A DNA stretch of 64,000 nt from Bradyrhizobium sp. SZCCT0148 (GTDB lineage Bacteria > Pseudomonadota > Alphaproteobacteria > Rhizobiales > Xanthobacteraceae): NCBI RefSeq assembly GCF_018129985.1, contig NZ_JAFCKT010000003.1, forward strand, positions 466,501 through 530,500, in the 5' to 3' direction. The notes beneath the pieces are model-generated. The model did not search any database. It saw nothing but the letters and a program-made list of their open reading frames with translations, and had not been told where the DNA came from. Positions 18,914 through 27,631 of this stretch are shown here, piece by piece. Each line of letters opens with the position of its first letter. Position 1 is the first letter of the stretch. The position numbers and the translations under genes were made by a program.

Positions 18914-19714
18914 TCAGCTTTTCCGCAGGATGACGTGATAGTCGCCGCGACGGACGTCGGTCCCACGCGACAGCATGGTGTTCAGCACGGCCGCGCCGGC
19001 GTCCACGAGCGCCGCGAACAGCGGCTTGCGCCGGCGCATCTCGGGATAGCGCGGGCTCTCGACCTCACGGCGGTAGATCATCTCCAGCCCGTTGGCGGCC
19101 GCGAAGGCTTCGAGCCGGGGTAGCGTCACCAGCGGATGGAAGAAGGTCGGAAACGGCGGCTCGCCGGGCAGGCCGGCATCCTTGATGCCGCGGATGTGCC
19201 GGTAGAACCAGACGTGAAACCAGTGCGGCGAATATTTGGTGACGATGCCGGACAGCGAGCGGGGATTGGGCGCGCCGATCAGGATCAGCCCGCCGGGCTT
19301 GAGCGCATCGCGAAAGTTCAGCAGTGCGGCGTCGACATGGGGCAGATGCTCGATCACGTTGTAGCAGATCACGAGATCGAAGGTCTCTCGGCCGAAACGG
19401 TAGCTCTGCACGTCGCCGAGGATCGCCTCATCCGCGTAGGTGTTGTTGCGGACCTGGTCTTCGTCGATGTCGACGACGGTGACCTTGCTTCGGCCAGGCA
19501 ATTCCGGAGGCAGGACGCTGCATGAGCCGCCGCCGGCTTCATAGATGGCGAGCCGGCCTTGCGGCAGTTCGCGTCGCAGCACATGGTGAACGGCGAGCAG
19601 GCTGTCGCGCGCTTCGCCGGGGACGAGGTCGTGAAGCGCCTGGACGGGTGCCGCGGACGCGGGGATCCGGGTCGCCGTGGCTGTCGCAAAGTCGATCGTG
19701 GCTGGCTTGTTCAT
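18914..19714 (-). CDS. Class I SAM-dependent methyltransferase
   Basis: A 266-residue Rossmann methyltransferase. Motif I is YEAGGGSCS near residue 58, the acidic residue of motif II is in VTVVDIDED, and the motif IV/post region is FDLVICYNVIEHLPHVD, followed by LKPGGLILIGAPNP, typical of the Methyltransf_11/25 group. The C-terminal part carries HWFHVWFYRHIRG, seen in methyltransferases of polysaccharide loci. It is 291 bp upstream of the Wzz/Wzc-like gene on the same strand, and that gap holds no gene. It may methylate a sugar or glycan intermediate; small-molecule substrates cannot be excluded. Confidence 0.85.
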   Translation of the reverse strand: MNKPATIDFATATATRIPASAAPVQALHDLVPGEARDSLLAVHHVLRRELPQGRLAIYEAGGGSCSVLPPELPGRSKVTVVDIDEDQVRNNTYADEAILGDVQSYRFGRETFDLVICYNVIEHLPHVDAALLNFRDALKPGGLILIGAPNPRSLSGIVTKYSPHWFHVWFYRHIRGIKDAGLPGEPPFPTFFHPLVTLPRLEAFAAANGLEMIYRREVESPRYPEMRRRKPLFAALVDAGAAVLNTMLSRGTDVRRGDYHVILRKS

Positions 19715-20112
19715 TCTTCTCTGACCGCGCTTGTTCTATTCAAATTTACAGGAAAAAACTCGCGATCCCGAAGAGCAAATCTGATGCCGCGCCCTCTCAC
19801 CGGTCGAGGTGCTTTAGGTCGGGTTAATGCGCATAGGCATTAACTACGGCATTGTTCATGTTGGGTCGTCACGGGCACATGGACCGCGAATTGCAGTACC
19901 ACGCGCACATGGTTTCGCGGGAGAAACAGGCGAAAGCGGTTAAGCGCATGATGTTGTCCTGGGACGGCCGGGAAACCGGCGCGAGATGCTGGGCACGCGC
20001 CACCGAGCGGCCGTTCATTCTGGGACGAATCTGTCCCGTGGCGGGTGTGCCGTCACGGGAATGCGCGACTGCAGCAGGGCTTTTTCAACATATCTCGGAC
20101 ATTTAGAACGTC
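19715..20112. other. Divergent intergenic region in the exopolysaccharide locus
   Basis: A 398-bp region between the minus-strand methyltransferase and the plus-strand glycosyltransferase. I see no convincing gene: one 84-codon frame starting with TTG at 19852 has poor codon use and no ribosome binding site. The region is presumably a double promoter. It contains the perfect palindrome at 19823-19844 listed separately. Confidence 0.6.
19823..19844. promoter_or_regulatory. Palindrome GTTAATGC-N6-GCATTAAC, possible operator
   Basis: A perfect 8-bp inverted repeat with a 6-bp spacer, AT-richer than its surroundings, about 110 bp upstream of the methyltransferase start and 270 bp upstream of the glycosyltransferase. 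The geometry fits a dimeric repressor or activator site. No regulator gene is adjacent, so the protein is unknown. Confidence 0.4.
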
Positions 20113-21141
20113 ATGACATTGATCCCGACAGACCTGTCCGCCACCCGCATCTCGGATGCAGTGGGCGATCCCAACCGGGAGATCGTGGCGAGCTCCGTGG
20201 TCATCGACCTGTCGGTCGGGATCGTGGTCTGCATTCCCTGTTTCCGCCGTCCGCAGCATCTGCGGCTGACGCTGGAATCGCTGGTGAACCAGCGGACGCC
20301 GCGTTCCTTTGCCGTCGTCATGGTTGAGAACGATGCCGCACAGCGCGAGAGCGCGCCGGTTGCCGCGGAGTTTCTGGCCGCCAGCAGGCTGCAGGGCGTC
20401 TGCCTCGTCGAGAAGCGGCAGGGCAATTGCCAGGCGATCAACGCCGCGTTCGAGACGGCGCAGGCGCTGTTTCCTGCCGCGACCCGCTTCCTGATGATCG
20501 ACGACGACGAGATCGCCTCACCCGACTGGCTCGAACTGATGGTTCGCACCGCGGAGGCGACCGGCGCAGACGTGGTCGGTGGTCCGGTGCTCCCTCACTT
20601 CGACGACGACAGCAAGCCCTGGCTGTCGCGTCATCCCGCTTTCTGTCCCGCCTACGACTATTCCGGCGCCGTGCCGCTGATCTATGGCTGCGGCAATTGC
20701 CTGATCACGCGCTCGGCCTTCGAGCGGCTTGATCGTCCCGCCTTCGACCTGCGCTTCAATTTCCTCGGCGGTGGCGATTGCGATTTCTTCGTGCGTTGCC
20801 GTGATGCCGGCATGACCTTCCACTGGACGGCGGAGGCGGTCATCACCGAGACAGTGCCGCAGAGCCGCACCAGCCTCGGCTGGATCGCCAAGCGCGGCCT
20901 GCGCATCGGCGCGATCAACTATCGTGTGCAGTACAAGGCTGCGCACAGCGCGTCGGCGCGTGCGCGAGTGTTCGCAAGGATGCTCGGGCGGCTGCCGCTC
21001 TCGCTGGTGCGCTCCGCAGGCCTGTTGCCGTCGTCGAAGGTCGTCGTCGCGATGCATCCCCTGATGGTCGCGCTCGGCTCCATGCTTGCCGCGTTCGGGA
21101 TCGAGCCGAAGCCCTATGAGGCCTCCAAGATCGTGTCGTGA
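20113..21141 (+). CDS. Family 2 glycosyltransferase
   Basis: A 342-residue GT-A fold transferase. The nucleotide-sugar site is visible as GIVVCIPCFRRP near residue 37, the metal-binding FLMIDDDEIASPDW near 120, and a C-terminal GGGDCDFFVRC acceptor/base motif near 220. The tail is basic and may contact the membrane; there are no clear transmembrane helices. It is the first plus-strand gene of the exopolysaccharide locus and ends 3 bp from the convergent glycosyltransferase. The specific sugar is unknown. Confidence 0.9.
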   Translation: MTLIPTDLSATRISDAVGDPNREIVASSVVIDLSVGIVVCIPCFRRPQHLRLTLESLVNQRTPRSFAVVMVENDAAQRESAPVAAEFLAASRLQGVCLVEKRQGNCQAINAAFETAQALFPAATRFLMIDDDEIASPDWLELMVRTAEATGADVVGGPVLPHFDDDSKPWLSRHPAFCPAYDYSGAVPLIYGCGNCLITRSAFERLDRPAFDLRFNFLGGGDCDFFVRCRDAGMTFHWTAEAVITETVPQSRTSLGWIAKRGLRIGAINYRVQYKAAHSASARARVFARMLGRLPLSLVRSAGLLPSSKVVVAMHPLMVALGSMLAAFGIEPKPYEASKIVS

Positions 21142-21144
21142 CGA

Positions 21145-22137
21145 TCAGATGCCGAAGCGGGCGAGGGCGGTCCTGGCCGCGGCACGCGGCAACGCCTTGA
21201 GCGAGCGCCGGCCGACCATTCCGAGATAAGCAAACGCCTGGCGATATCGGCCGAAGCGAACCGCCTGCATCGCCGAATAGGTGATGAGGTGAAGTTCGGC
21301 GGCGAGGCGCAGTCCGGCCGCGGTGCCCTCGGGCAGGCGCGCCAGGATCAGTCCGTCGTCGAACACCCGCGCGATGGCCGGGAAGAAATCCTTCGGCGTT
21401 CGAACCGCGGCGTTCATGGTATTGGCGGTGTGCAGTCGGTAATCGAGCAGCAATTTTGGCGCGAACTCGAATTCACCGATCGCCGCGAGGCGGCACCAGC
21501 AATGCCAATCCTCGCAATATCTCAAGGACGTATCGAAGCCGCCGATGGCCCGGAAAGCTTCGGCGCGTGCGAGCGCGATGCCGCCATTGACGATGAAATT
21601 GCCGGCAGCGAGCCGCGTCAGCACGTCGCCGGACGGCTTCCGGCGTCCCTTCAGCAGGCCGCGCCGGCCGATCTGATGTCCCTCGCTGTCGATCGTATTG
21701 TAATCGCCATAGACGAGCACCGCCCGCGGAGCCCCGCGTGCCGCTACTAGCAGTGACGACACTGCGCCGGGGCGAAGGCGGTCGTCGGCATCGAGGAAGA
21801 GCAGCCAGTCGCCGCGGGCATATCGCGCACCGAGGTTGCGCGCTGCCGACACGCCGGCGGAATCATTGGTGATCAGGCGCAGCCGCGGATCGCGAATGCC
21901 GCTCACGATGGCGGTGGTGTCGTCGGTCGATCCGTCGTCCACGACGATCACTTCGGCCACGTCGCTTTGCGCCAGTGCGCTGACGAGGGTTTCGGCGACA
22001 TAGGCCGCAACGTTCTTGGCGGGAATGACGACGGACACCGACCAGGTCGGGCTCGACGGCTGCGGCTGGCGAACCGCCGGAACCAGGCGTGTGGTGGCCG
22101 GCAAATCGAGAACGTCTTCGGCGGTGATCTGAGCCAC
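21145..22137 (-). CDS. Family 2 glycosyltransferase
   Basis: A 330-residue GT2 enzyme. The N-terminal 30 residues are a leader-like extension, then VSVVIPAKNVAAYVAETL and VIVVDDGSTDDT mark the nucleotide-binding half, LLFLDADDRLRPG the metal-binding DxD, and CEDWHCWCRLA near residue 220 the acceptor side. It lies in opposite orientation to the flanking transferases, in a single-gene unit between convergent 21141 and divergent 22320. Role in building the repeat unit of the same polysaccharide is inferred from position. Confidence 0.9.
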   Translation of the reverse strand: MAQITAEDVLDLPATTRLVPAVRQPQPSSPTWSVSVVIPAKNVAAYVAETLVSALAQSDVAEVIVVDDGSTDDTTAIVSGIRDPRLRLITNDSAGVSAARNLGARYARGDWLLFLDADDRLRPGAVSSLLVAARGAPRAVLVYGDYNTIDSEGHQIGRRGLLKGRRKPSGDVLTRLAAGNFIVNGGIALARAEAFRAIGGFDTSLRYCEDWHCWCRLAAIGEFEFAPKLLLDYRLHTANTMNAAVRTPKDFFPAIARVFDDGLILARLPEGTAAGLRLAAELHLITYSAMQAVRFGRYRQAFAYLGMVGRRSLKALPRAAARTALARFGI

Positions 22138-22319
22138 GGCTCGCCTTTAAGAGTCTGTTAACCAGGGCGCATGCGCGGAACGGATGATGCGATCGATCGC
22201 ACTCATGGGCATGCCCGCGAATGATACTCGCATTACAGTCGGATCGTTGACGGGAACGCATGCGCGGCGCCGGTTTCGTCAGTTAGCGTTAAGCCGCTGG
22301 CATTAAGCCTGAGGTAAAT

Positions 22320-23483
22320 TTGGAAGAGTGCGACAGCCGGTCCCATGCGAGAATGCGCATCAGGCTGCCGCGGATGGACCCAGTGCCCGCTAAGACGTTC
22401 GAACACGACCCCGATGCGATGATCCTCAACCTCTTCTACGAGGACAAGGATGACCGCTGGTTTCCCGGCGACCGGCATCTGCGGCGCGTGGCGCGCCGCA
22501 TGCTGCTCGGCGAGCCGCGCATGAGTGGCCAGCTTCGCGTGTTCCTCAATCTCTGTGCGGGACTCGACCGGCTCGGCATCCGGTACCGCGTCAACGATTA
22601 CGGATACATCGCGCAGCATCCCGAAGAGCTCGCCTGCATCATCGGCCGTACCTTCCTGCTCGACAAGTTCGCGTGGAAGAACCCGATACTGCTTGGCGTC
22701 GCCGCTCACAATCATCCGCTCGACGACCCCGATCTGTTCAAGCGCCTGCCGGTGAAGAAGGTCGTGGTGCCCGGCCCCTGGTACGTCGACATGTACCGGC
22801 CGTATTGGCCCGAGACGGAGGCATGGCCGGTCGGCATCGACACCGATCTGTGGGCGCCATCGGCGCAAGCGCAAAAGACGATCGACGTGCTGGTCTACGA
22901 CAAGGTCCATTGGGACCGCGAGCGCTATGCGCCGGAGCTGATCGAACCCGTCCGCGCCCGTCTGCGCAAGGAGGGCCGCTCGTTCACGGAGCTGCGCTAT
23001 GGCAGCTACAAGGAAGAAGATTTTCAGGAAGCGCTGGCGCGTTCGCGCGCGATGATCTTCCTGTGCCAGAACGAAAGCCAGGGCATCGCCTATCAGCAGG
23101 CCTTGTCGTGCGGCGTGCCTGTTTTCGCCTGGGATCCGGGCGGCCCGTGGCGGGACCCCGATTACTATCCGCACCGTGTACAGTTCGCGCCGGTGTCGTC
23201 GGTGCCGTATTGGGATGAGCGCTGCGGCGCCAAGTTCGCCGACGTCGCGGGCTTCGAGGCGGGCTGGCAAAGTTTCTGGGACGGGTGTGCCGCGGGCGCG
23301 TTCGATCCGCGCGGTTACGTTCTGAACAGTCTCACGTTGGAGCAACGAGCGCTGCAATATTACGAGATCGCGCGCAGCATCATGCGGCCGCCGGCGGCGC
23401 AGATGTCCGAAGAGACCGGCGACGGACTCTCAACGGGGCTGAGCCCCGACCCGGAGCTTCGCAGGCGTCATGAAGTGACTTGA
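22320..23483 (+). CDS. Glycosyltransferase, GT-B-like
   Basis: A protein of up to 387 residues resembling glycosyltransferase group 1 proteins. The C-terminal half has the FLCQNESQGIAYQQALSCGVP segment near residues 240-265, equivalent to the nucleotide-sugar loop of GT4-like enzymes, preceded by IDVLVYDKVHWDRER. The start is uncertain: TTG at 22320 is preceded by a good GAGGT with 4-bp spacing, while ATG codons at 22353 and 22374 lack a clear site. It is followed after 3 bp by the polymerase-like gene, so the two are co-transcribed. Confidence 0.82.
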   Translation: MEECDSRSHARMRIRLPRMDPVPAKTFEHDPDAMILNLFYEDKDDRWFPGDRHLRRVARRMLLGEPRMSGQLRVFLNLCAGLDRLGIRYRVNDYGYIAQHPEELACIIGRTFLLDKFAWKNPILLGVAAHNHPLDDPDLFKRLPVKKVVVPGPWYVDMYRPYWPETEAWPVGIDTDLWAPSAQAQKTIDVLVYDKVHWDRERYAPELIEPVRARLRKEGRSFTELRYGSYKEEDFQEALARSRAMIFLCQNESQGIAYQQALSCGVPVFAWDPGGPWRDPDYYPHRVQFAPVSSVPYWDERCGAKFADVAGFEAGWQSFWDGCAAGAFDPRGYVLNSLTLEQRALQYYEIARSIMRPPAAQMSEETGDGLSTGLSPDPELRRRHEVT

Positions 23484-23486
23484 ACG

Positions 23487-24839
23487 ATGAACCGCAGCGC
23501 CGCCGACATCACCGACCTCGAGGCCCGATCGCTGAGCGGCGCCTTCCGCAACGGGCTGGCGGAGCTGAATGCCGTGCAGGCGGCGCGCTGCCTCGTCGTC
23601 GTCGCAGCGCTGCTGCTGGTGCTGGTGACGCTCGATCCCTTCCCGGACCTGCGCAATCCCGATGCCGCCGCCGTCGTCGGCGGACGAATGGCGCTGACCT
23701 ATATTGCCTGGGGGCTGCTCGCTGCGGTCGCGGTGCTGCTCGTCGCCACCACGGATGCGCCCGCGCTGAGGACGCTGGTGACGCCGCTTCACCTCTGCCT
23801 CGTGGGCTGGCTAGCGATCAACATCCTCCTCTCCGAAAGCCGCGGCGTCTCGATCCAGCGCTTCGTGCTCGCCGCCAGCGTAACGTCGCTGGCCGTCCTG
23901 CTGCCATTGCTACCGCCGACGCAGCGCAGCTTCAATCTGTGTCTGGGCGGAGCAGCGCTGGTGCTGCTCGCGCTGTGCTATCTCGGCGTCCTCCTCGCGC
24001 CGGATTATTCGATCCACACCGCGCTCGATATCGGCGAGCCGCAGCTCGCCGGCGACTGGCGCGGCAGTTTCGGCCACAAGAACATCGCCTCGCCCGTGAT
24101 GACCATCCTGGTCTATGTCGGGATCTACCTGACTGCTGTCGGCTCGTTCGTGATGGGACCCGCGATCGCCGTGCTCGCAGGCATCTTCCTGATCTTCACC
24201 GGTGGCAAGACGTCGTCGGTGCTGTGTCTTGCGGTCTACGTGCTGGCGTCACTGGTCTACGTGACGCCGAGCCTGTGGCTGAAGCGGATCATCTGCTTCG
24301 TGCCGCTGATCGTGATGAATTTGCTGACGGTCGGCAGTGTCTTGAGCCCGGCGCTGGGCGCGGTGACGCGAATGCTGCCGCTCGATCCGACCTTCACCGG
24401 CCGCTCCGCGATCTGGGAGTTCGCGCTGGCGGCCGTCGCCGAGAAGCCGATCATCGGTCACGGCTACGCGGCGTTCTGGGATGATGTCACAGCGCGGCAG
24501 ACGGCGCAGGGCGCCGAATGGGCGACCTCGGCGGCGCACAGCCACAACAGCTATCTCGACCTCGCGGTCACCATCGGCCTGCCGGGGCTGCTGCTCGTGA
24601 TCCTCATCTTCGTGCTCGCACCGCTCGGCAATTTCCAATCGGCCCAGGCCCACAGCCGCAGTGGCGCTTTGGCAAAGCTCTTCCTGACCGTCTGGCTGTT
24701 CGGCCTGTATTACGGCGCGACCGAGACCTTCCTGCTCGAGCGGCAGAATCCGATCTGGTTCATGTTCGCGCTCGCGGTGGCCGGGCTGCATTTCCTCGCC
24801 AGGTTCCAATGCGTCGCGAAGATGGAACCGGAACGCTGA
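23487..24839 (+). CDS. O-antigen ligase/polymerase-like membrane protein (Wzy family)
   Basis: A 450-residue polytopic protein with about ten to eleven hydrophobic segments, for example at residues 32-50, 70-90, 105-125 and 360-385. A large periplasmic loop carries the GSFGHKNIASPVM motif near residue 195 and AAHSHNSYLDLAVTIGLPG near 350, which match the WaaL/Wzy O-antigen ligase domain (the His in the second motif is typical). It likely polymerises lipid-linked repeat units in the periplasm, working with the Wzz/Wzc-like co-polymerase at 16253. It starts 3 bp after the glycosyltransferase. Ligase rather than polymerase activity cannot be excluded. Confidence 0.9.
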   Translation: MNRSAADITDLEARSLSGAFRNGLAELNAVQAARCLVVVAALLLVLVTLDPFPDLRNPDAAAVVGGRMALTYIAWGLLAAVAVLLVATTDAPALRTLVTPLHLCLVGWLAINILLSESRGVSIQRFVLAASVTSLAVLLPLLPPTQRSFNLCLGGAALVLLALCYLGVLLAPDYSIHTALDIGEPQLAGDWRGSFGHKNIASPVMTILVYVGIYLTAVGSFVMGPAIAVLAGIFLIFTGGKTSSVLCLAVYVLASLVYVTPSLWLKRIICFVPLIVMNLLTVGSVLSPALGAVTRMLPLDPTFTGRSAIWEFALAAVAEKPIIGHGYAAFWDDVTARQTAQGAEWATSAAHSHNSYLDLAVTIGLPGLLLVILIFVLAPLGNFQSAQAHSRSGALAKLFLTVWLFGLYYGATETFLLERQNPIWFMFALAVAGLHFLARFQCVAKMEPER

Positions 24840-24948
24840 CAGCTTGTCGCAGTCGGCGCGATGGTGGCATCGGCTTAAGGATATGCGGCTAGGTCTCTTG
24901 CGACGTGCGACAAAACATAATCCCAGTCCGTAATCGTATGCCCCGCAG

Positions 24949-26094
24949 ATGACGTTCCTCAGCGTCGAGCAACCAGATGGTCTCGTGTCCGGCCCGCCGA
25001 AATTCGCGATCGATTTCGTGCGTGACTGGCGGCAGGCCGCGCCGCGACTGAGCGCCGGGCATCGCACCGCATTCCAGCATGGTTACTGGCTCGATGCCTG
25101 GTATCAGGCGTTTCACGATGTTGCGCCGCTGATCGCGGTCATCTCGGATGCCGCCACCGGCGAGGACATCGCGCTGGTGCCGATGGTCAGCCATGTCAGG
25201 CGCGGCATCCGCATCGTCGAATTCGCCGATCTCGGCGTCTCCGACAACAACGCGCCGATCCTGGCGCTCGATGCCGCGTTAGACGCCGTCGCAATGGATG
25301 CGATCGGCGGGGCCCTGGTCGAGGCGTTGCGCGCCTTGCCGGACTGCTTCGATCTGCTTCGCCTCAGGAAGATGCCGGCCCACGTCAGCGGCAAGCCGAA
25401 TCCGCTGGTCGCGATGGGACGGATCGGATCGTCATCGCTGAACGGCAATGTCGTGCTGATGGGCGACGACTATGCCGACTATCAGGCCGCGATCAAGCGC
25501 ATGCAGATGCCGCGCTGCTGGCGCGTCTTCGACCGGCACGAAGGCGCGCGGTTCGAGATCGCCGCGGACGTTGCGCGCGCGCATGAGCTGCTCGACGTGA
25601 TGGACGTGCAGCAGCAGGCGCGTATGCGCCAGCTCGGCTCGCGGTTCGTCCTCAATGACGACGCCCATGCCCGGTTTTACCGCGAGGTTGCCCATCGCGG
25701 CGTCGCGGATGGCTATGCCGTCGTCACGGCGCTCGTCTGCGACGAAGGGACCGTCGCCACCGCGTTCGGCGTCAGATCCGATGCGACCTATTATCTCCTG
25801 CGCATCAGCCACGCCGGCACTGCATGGTCGAGCTGCTCGCCGGGACTGCTCGTCATCGAGCGTACGATGGCGGCGCTGCATGCCGGGGGCGTGCGCCGTT
25901 TCGACCTCAGCATCGGCAATCAGGACTACAAGCGGCGCTTCGGCGCCGAGAGGGTCCCGCTGACCGACGTCAGCGTCGCGCTGTCTTGGCGCGGCGCTCC
26001 CTTTGCGTGGCGCGACCATGCCGCGCAGGGCCTGCGCCGCCATCCCGCCGCTGCAGCCCTTGCAGCGCGAGCCTTGGGCAAGGGAAGCCGCTGA
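24949..26094 (+). CDS. CelD/BcsL-like GNAT (FemAB-type) acyltransferase
   Basis: A 381-residue protein of the GNAT superfamily branch often found in polysaccharide loci (CelD/BcsL). The N-terminal part has HGYWLDAWYQAF, typical of the family, and the C-terminal GNAT core has a segment around residues 250-300 followed by RRFDLSIGNQDYKRRFG, the conserved end of FemAB/CelD proteins. It probably transfers an acyl or aminoacyl group to a sugar of the polymer. It is the last gene of the locus, 109 bp after the polymerase, and is closed by a strong terminator one base after its stop codon. Confidence 0.85.
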   Translation: MTFLSVEQPDGLVSGPPKFAIDFVRDWRQAAPRLSAGHRTAFQHGYWLDAWYQAFHDVAPLIAVISDAATGEDIALVPMVSHVRRGIRIVEFADLGVSDNNAPILALDAALDAVAMDAIGGALVEALRALPDCFDLLRLRKMPAHVSGKPNPLVAMGRIGSSSLNGNVVLMGDDYADYQAAIKRMQMPRCWRVFDRHEGARFEIAADVARAHELLDVMDVQQQARMRQLGSRFVLNDDAHARFYREVAHRGVADGYAVVTALVCDEGTVATAFGVRSDATYYLLRISHAGTAWSSCSPGLLVIERTMAALHAGGVRRFDLSIGNQDYKRRFGAERVPLTDVSVALSWRGAPFAWRDHAAQGLRRHPAAAALAARALGKGSR

Positions 26095-26095
26095 A

Positions 26096-26124
26096 GCGGC
26101 ATTCCCGAATGGGAATGCCGCTTT
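26096..26124 (+). terminator. Rho-independent terminator after the exopolysaccharide genes
   Basis: A perfect 11-bp stem GCGGCATTCCC / GGGAATGCCGC around the loop GAAT, followed by TTTC. It starts one base after the acyltransferase stop codon. The U-tract is short, so termination may be partial. Confidence 0.75.
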
Positions 26125-26154
26125 CATATCACGCGTGAAGCTCACCCATGGAGC

Positions 26155-26754
26155 TCAGCCGTGGAGCTTCTTGGCGGTCTCCGCGATCTGGCGTCCCTGA
26201 TAGCGCGCGCCGGCGAGCTCGTTGGCGCTGGGCTGGCGGCTGCCGTCGCCGCCGGTGATCGTGGTGGCACCGTAGGGCGCGCCGCCGGTGACCTCGTCGA
26301 GCTTCATCTGGCCGGCGAAGCCGTAGTTCATGCCGACCACGACCATGCCGAAATGCAGCAGGTTGGTGATGATCGAGAACAGCGTCGTCTCCTGGCCGCC
26401 GTGCTGGGTCGCGGTCGCCGTGAAGGCGCCGCCGACCTTGCCGTGCAGCGCGCCCTTGGCCCAGAGCCCGCCGGCCTGGTCGAGGAAGTTCGCCATCTGC
26501 GAGGCCATGCGACCGAAGCGGGTGCCGGTGCCGACGATGATCGCGTCGTAATTGGCGAGATCGTCGATCGCAGCGACGGGGGCGGCCTGATCGACCTTGT
26601 AATAGGAGGCCTTTGCGACCTCGGCCGGCACCAGTTCCGGCACGCGCTTGATATCGACGGTGGCGCCGGCCTCGCGCGCGCCTTCGGCGACGGCGTTGGC
26701 CATCGCTTCGATGTGGCCGTAGGCGGAATAATAGAGCACGAGAACTTTGGTCAT
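26155..26754 (-). CDS. wrbA: NAD(P)H:quinone oxidoreductase, WrbA type
   Basis: A 199-residue flavodoxin-fold quinone reductase that reduces quinones by two electrons and so avoids semiquinone stress. The FMN phosphate loop is [12 protein letters not shown] at residues 8-19, then [19 protein letters not shown] near 76, [12 protein letters not shown] near 112, and [10 protein letters not shown] near 158, all hallmarks of WrbA. Length is exact for the family. It follows the pirin gene on the same strand but with a 143-bp gap filled mostly by a repeat, so whether it belongs to the same transcript is open. Confidence 0.96.
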   Translation of the reverse strand: MTKVLVLYYSAYGHIEAMANAVAEGAREAGATVDIKRVPELVPAEVAKASYYKVDQAAPVAAIDDLANYDAIIVGTGTRFGRMASQMANFLDQAGGLWAKGALHGKVGGAFTATATQHGGQETTLFSIITNLLHFGMVVVGMNYGFAGQMKLDEVTGGAPYGATTITGGDGSRQPSANELAGARYQGRQIAETAKKLHG

Positions 26755-26790
26755 GGTGGTCTCCGTTTGGTGATGGGTTGTTCTGTTTGC

Positions 26791-26878
26791 CGTCGTTGCC
26801 GGGCTTGACCCTGCAACCCTCGCTCTTCAACAACTCTTGCGAAGGTGATGGATGCCCGGGTCAAGCCCGGGCATGACG
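26791..26878. repeat. REP-like repeat, GTCATTGCCGGGCTTGACC family (copy 1)
   Basis: The element begins CGTCGTTGCCGGGCTTGACC and ends GGATGCCCGGGTCAAGCCCGGGCATGACG; its ends are inverted relative to one another and the right half is itself palindromic (CCCGGG-TCAAG-CCCGGG). Related diverged elements occur at 54317-54460 and 55643-55757. It separates pirin from wrbA. Confidence 0.8.
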
Positions 26879-26897
26879 GGTTTTGTGTGGTTCGCGC

Positions 26898-27596
26898 TTA
26901 CGCCGCATCGACGAGCACGAGCTCCGTATCTTCCAGCGCGGTGATCTTCAGCGTGCTCTCGTCGCGGATCGCGGCGCCGTCGCGGGCATTGACGCGCACG
27001 CCGTTGATCTCGACGGCGCCTGCCGCAGGCACCAGATAGAGATGCCGAGACTTCTGCGACACGTACTCCGCGCTCTCGCCGGCCTTCAGCGTGGTGGCGA
27101 GCACCCGCGCATCGGCGCGGATCGGCAGCGCGTCCGTGTCACCGTCGATCCCGCTCGCGATCGTGACGAGCTTGCCGGAGCGATCGGCCTTCGGAAACGG
27201 CTTCGAGCCCCAGGTCGGCTGTCCCCCGCGTGCCACCGGCTCGATCCAGATCTGGAAGATGCGCGTCTGCGTCGGCTCCAGATTGTATTCGGAGTGGCGA
27301 ATGCCGCTGCCGGCGCTCATCACTTGCACGTCGCCCGCTTCGGTACGGCCCTGATTGCCGAGGCTGTCCTGATGGGTGATCGCGCCTTCGCGCACATAGG
27401 TGATGATCTCCATGTTGGCATGGGGATGGGCGGGAAAGCCGGTGTTGGGCGCGATCTCGTCGTCGTTCCACACCCGCAGGGCGCCGTGGCCCATGTTGTC
27501 GGGATCATAATGGCTGGCGAACGAGAAGTGATGTTTGGCTTTGAGCCAGCCGTGATCGGCGCCGCCGAGCTTGTCGAAAGGTCTGAGTTCGATCAT
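26898..27596 (-). CDS. Pirin family protein
   Basis: A 232-residue bicupin of the pirin family; some bacterial members have quercetinase activity and others act as redox-linked regulators. The N-terminal cupin has the metal ligands in GFPAHPHANMEIITYV near residues 50-65 and MSAGSGIRHSEYN near 95-107. I chose the ATG at 27596 (MIELRPFDKL), 8 bp downstream of AAGGA; an ATG at 27605 overlaps that ribosome site. It follows the SDR gene by 35 bp, so the two form an operon divergent from a LysR regulator. Confidence 0.92.
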   Translation of the reverse strand: MIELRPFDKLGGADHGWLKAKHHFSFASHYDPDNMGHGALRVWNDDEIAPNTGFPAHPHANMEIITYVREGAITHQDSLGNQGRTEAGDVQVMSAGSGIRHSEYNLEPTQTRIFQIWIEPVARGGQPTWGSKPFPKADRSGKLVTIASGIDGDTDALPIRADARVLATTLKAGESAEYVSQKSRHLYLVPAAGAVEINGVRVNARDGAAIRDESTLKITALEDTELVLVDAA

Positions 27597-27631
27597 GTGC
27601 GTCATCCTTGTTTGGGCGGTTGGCACCTCGT

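Noticed and set aside
19852..20106. 84-codon plus-strand frame in the exopolysaccharide intergenic region
   Set aside because: TTG start, no ribosome site, and no similarity to a known family.
26791..26878. Palindromic repeat considered as a Rho-independent terminator of the pirin gene
   Set aside because: It has no U-tract and clear relatives elsewhere in the window; it is better described as a repeat, though it may still affect the transcript.
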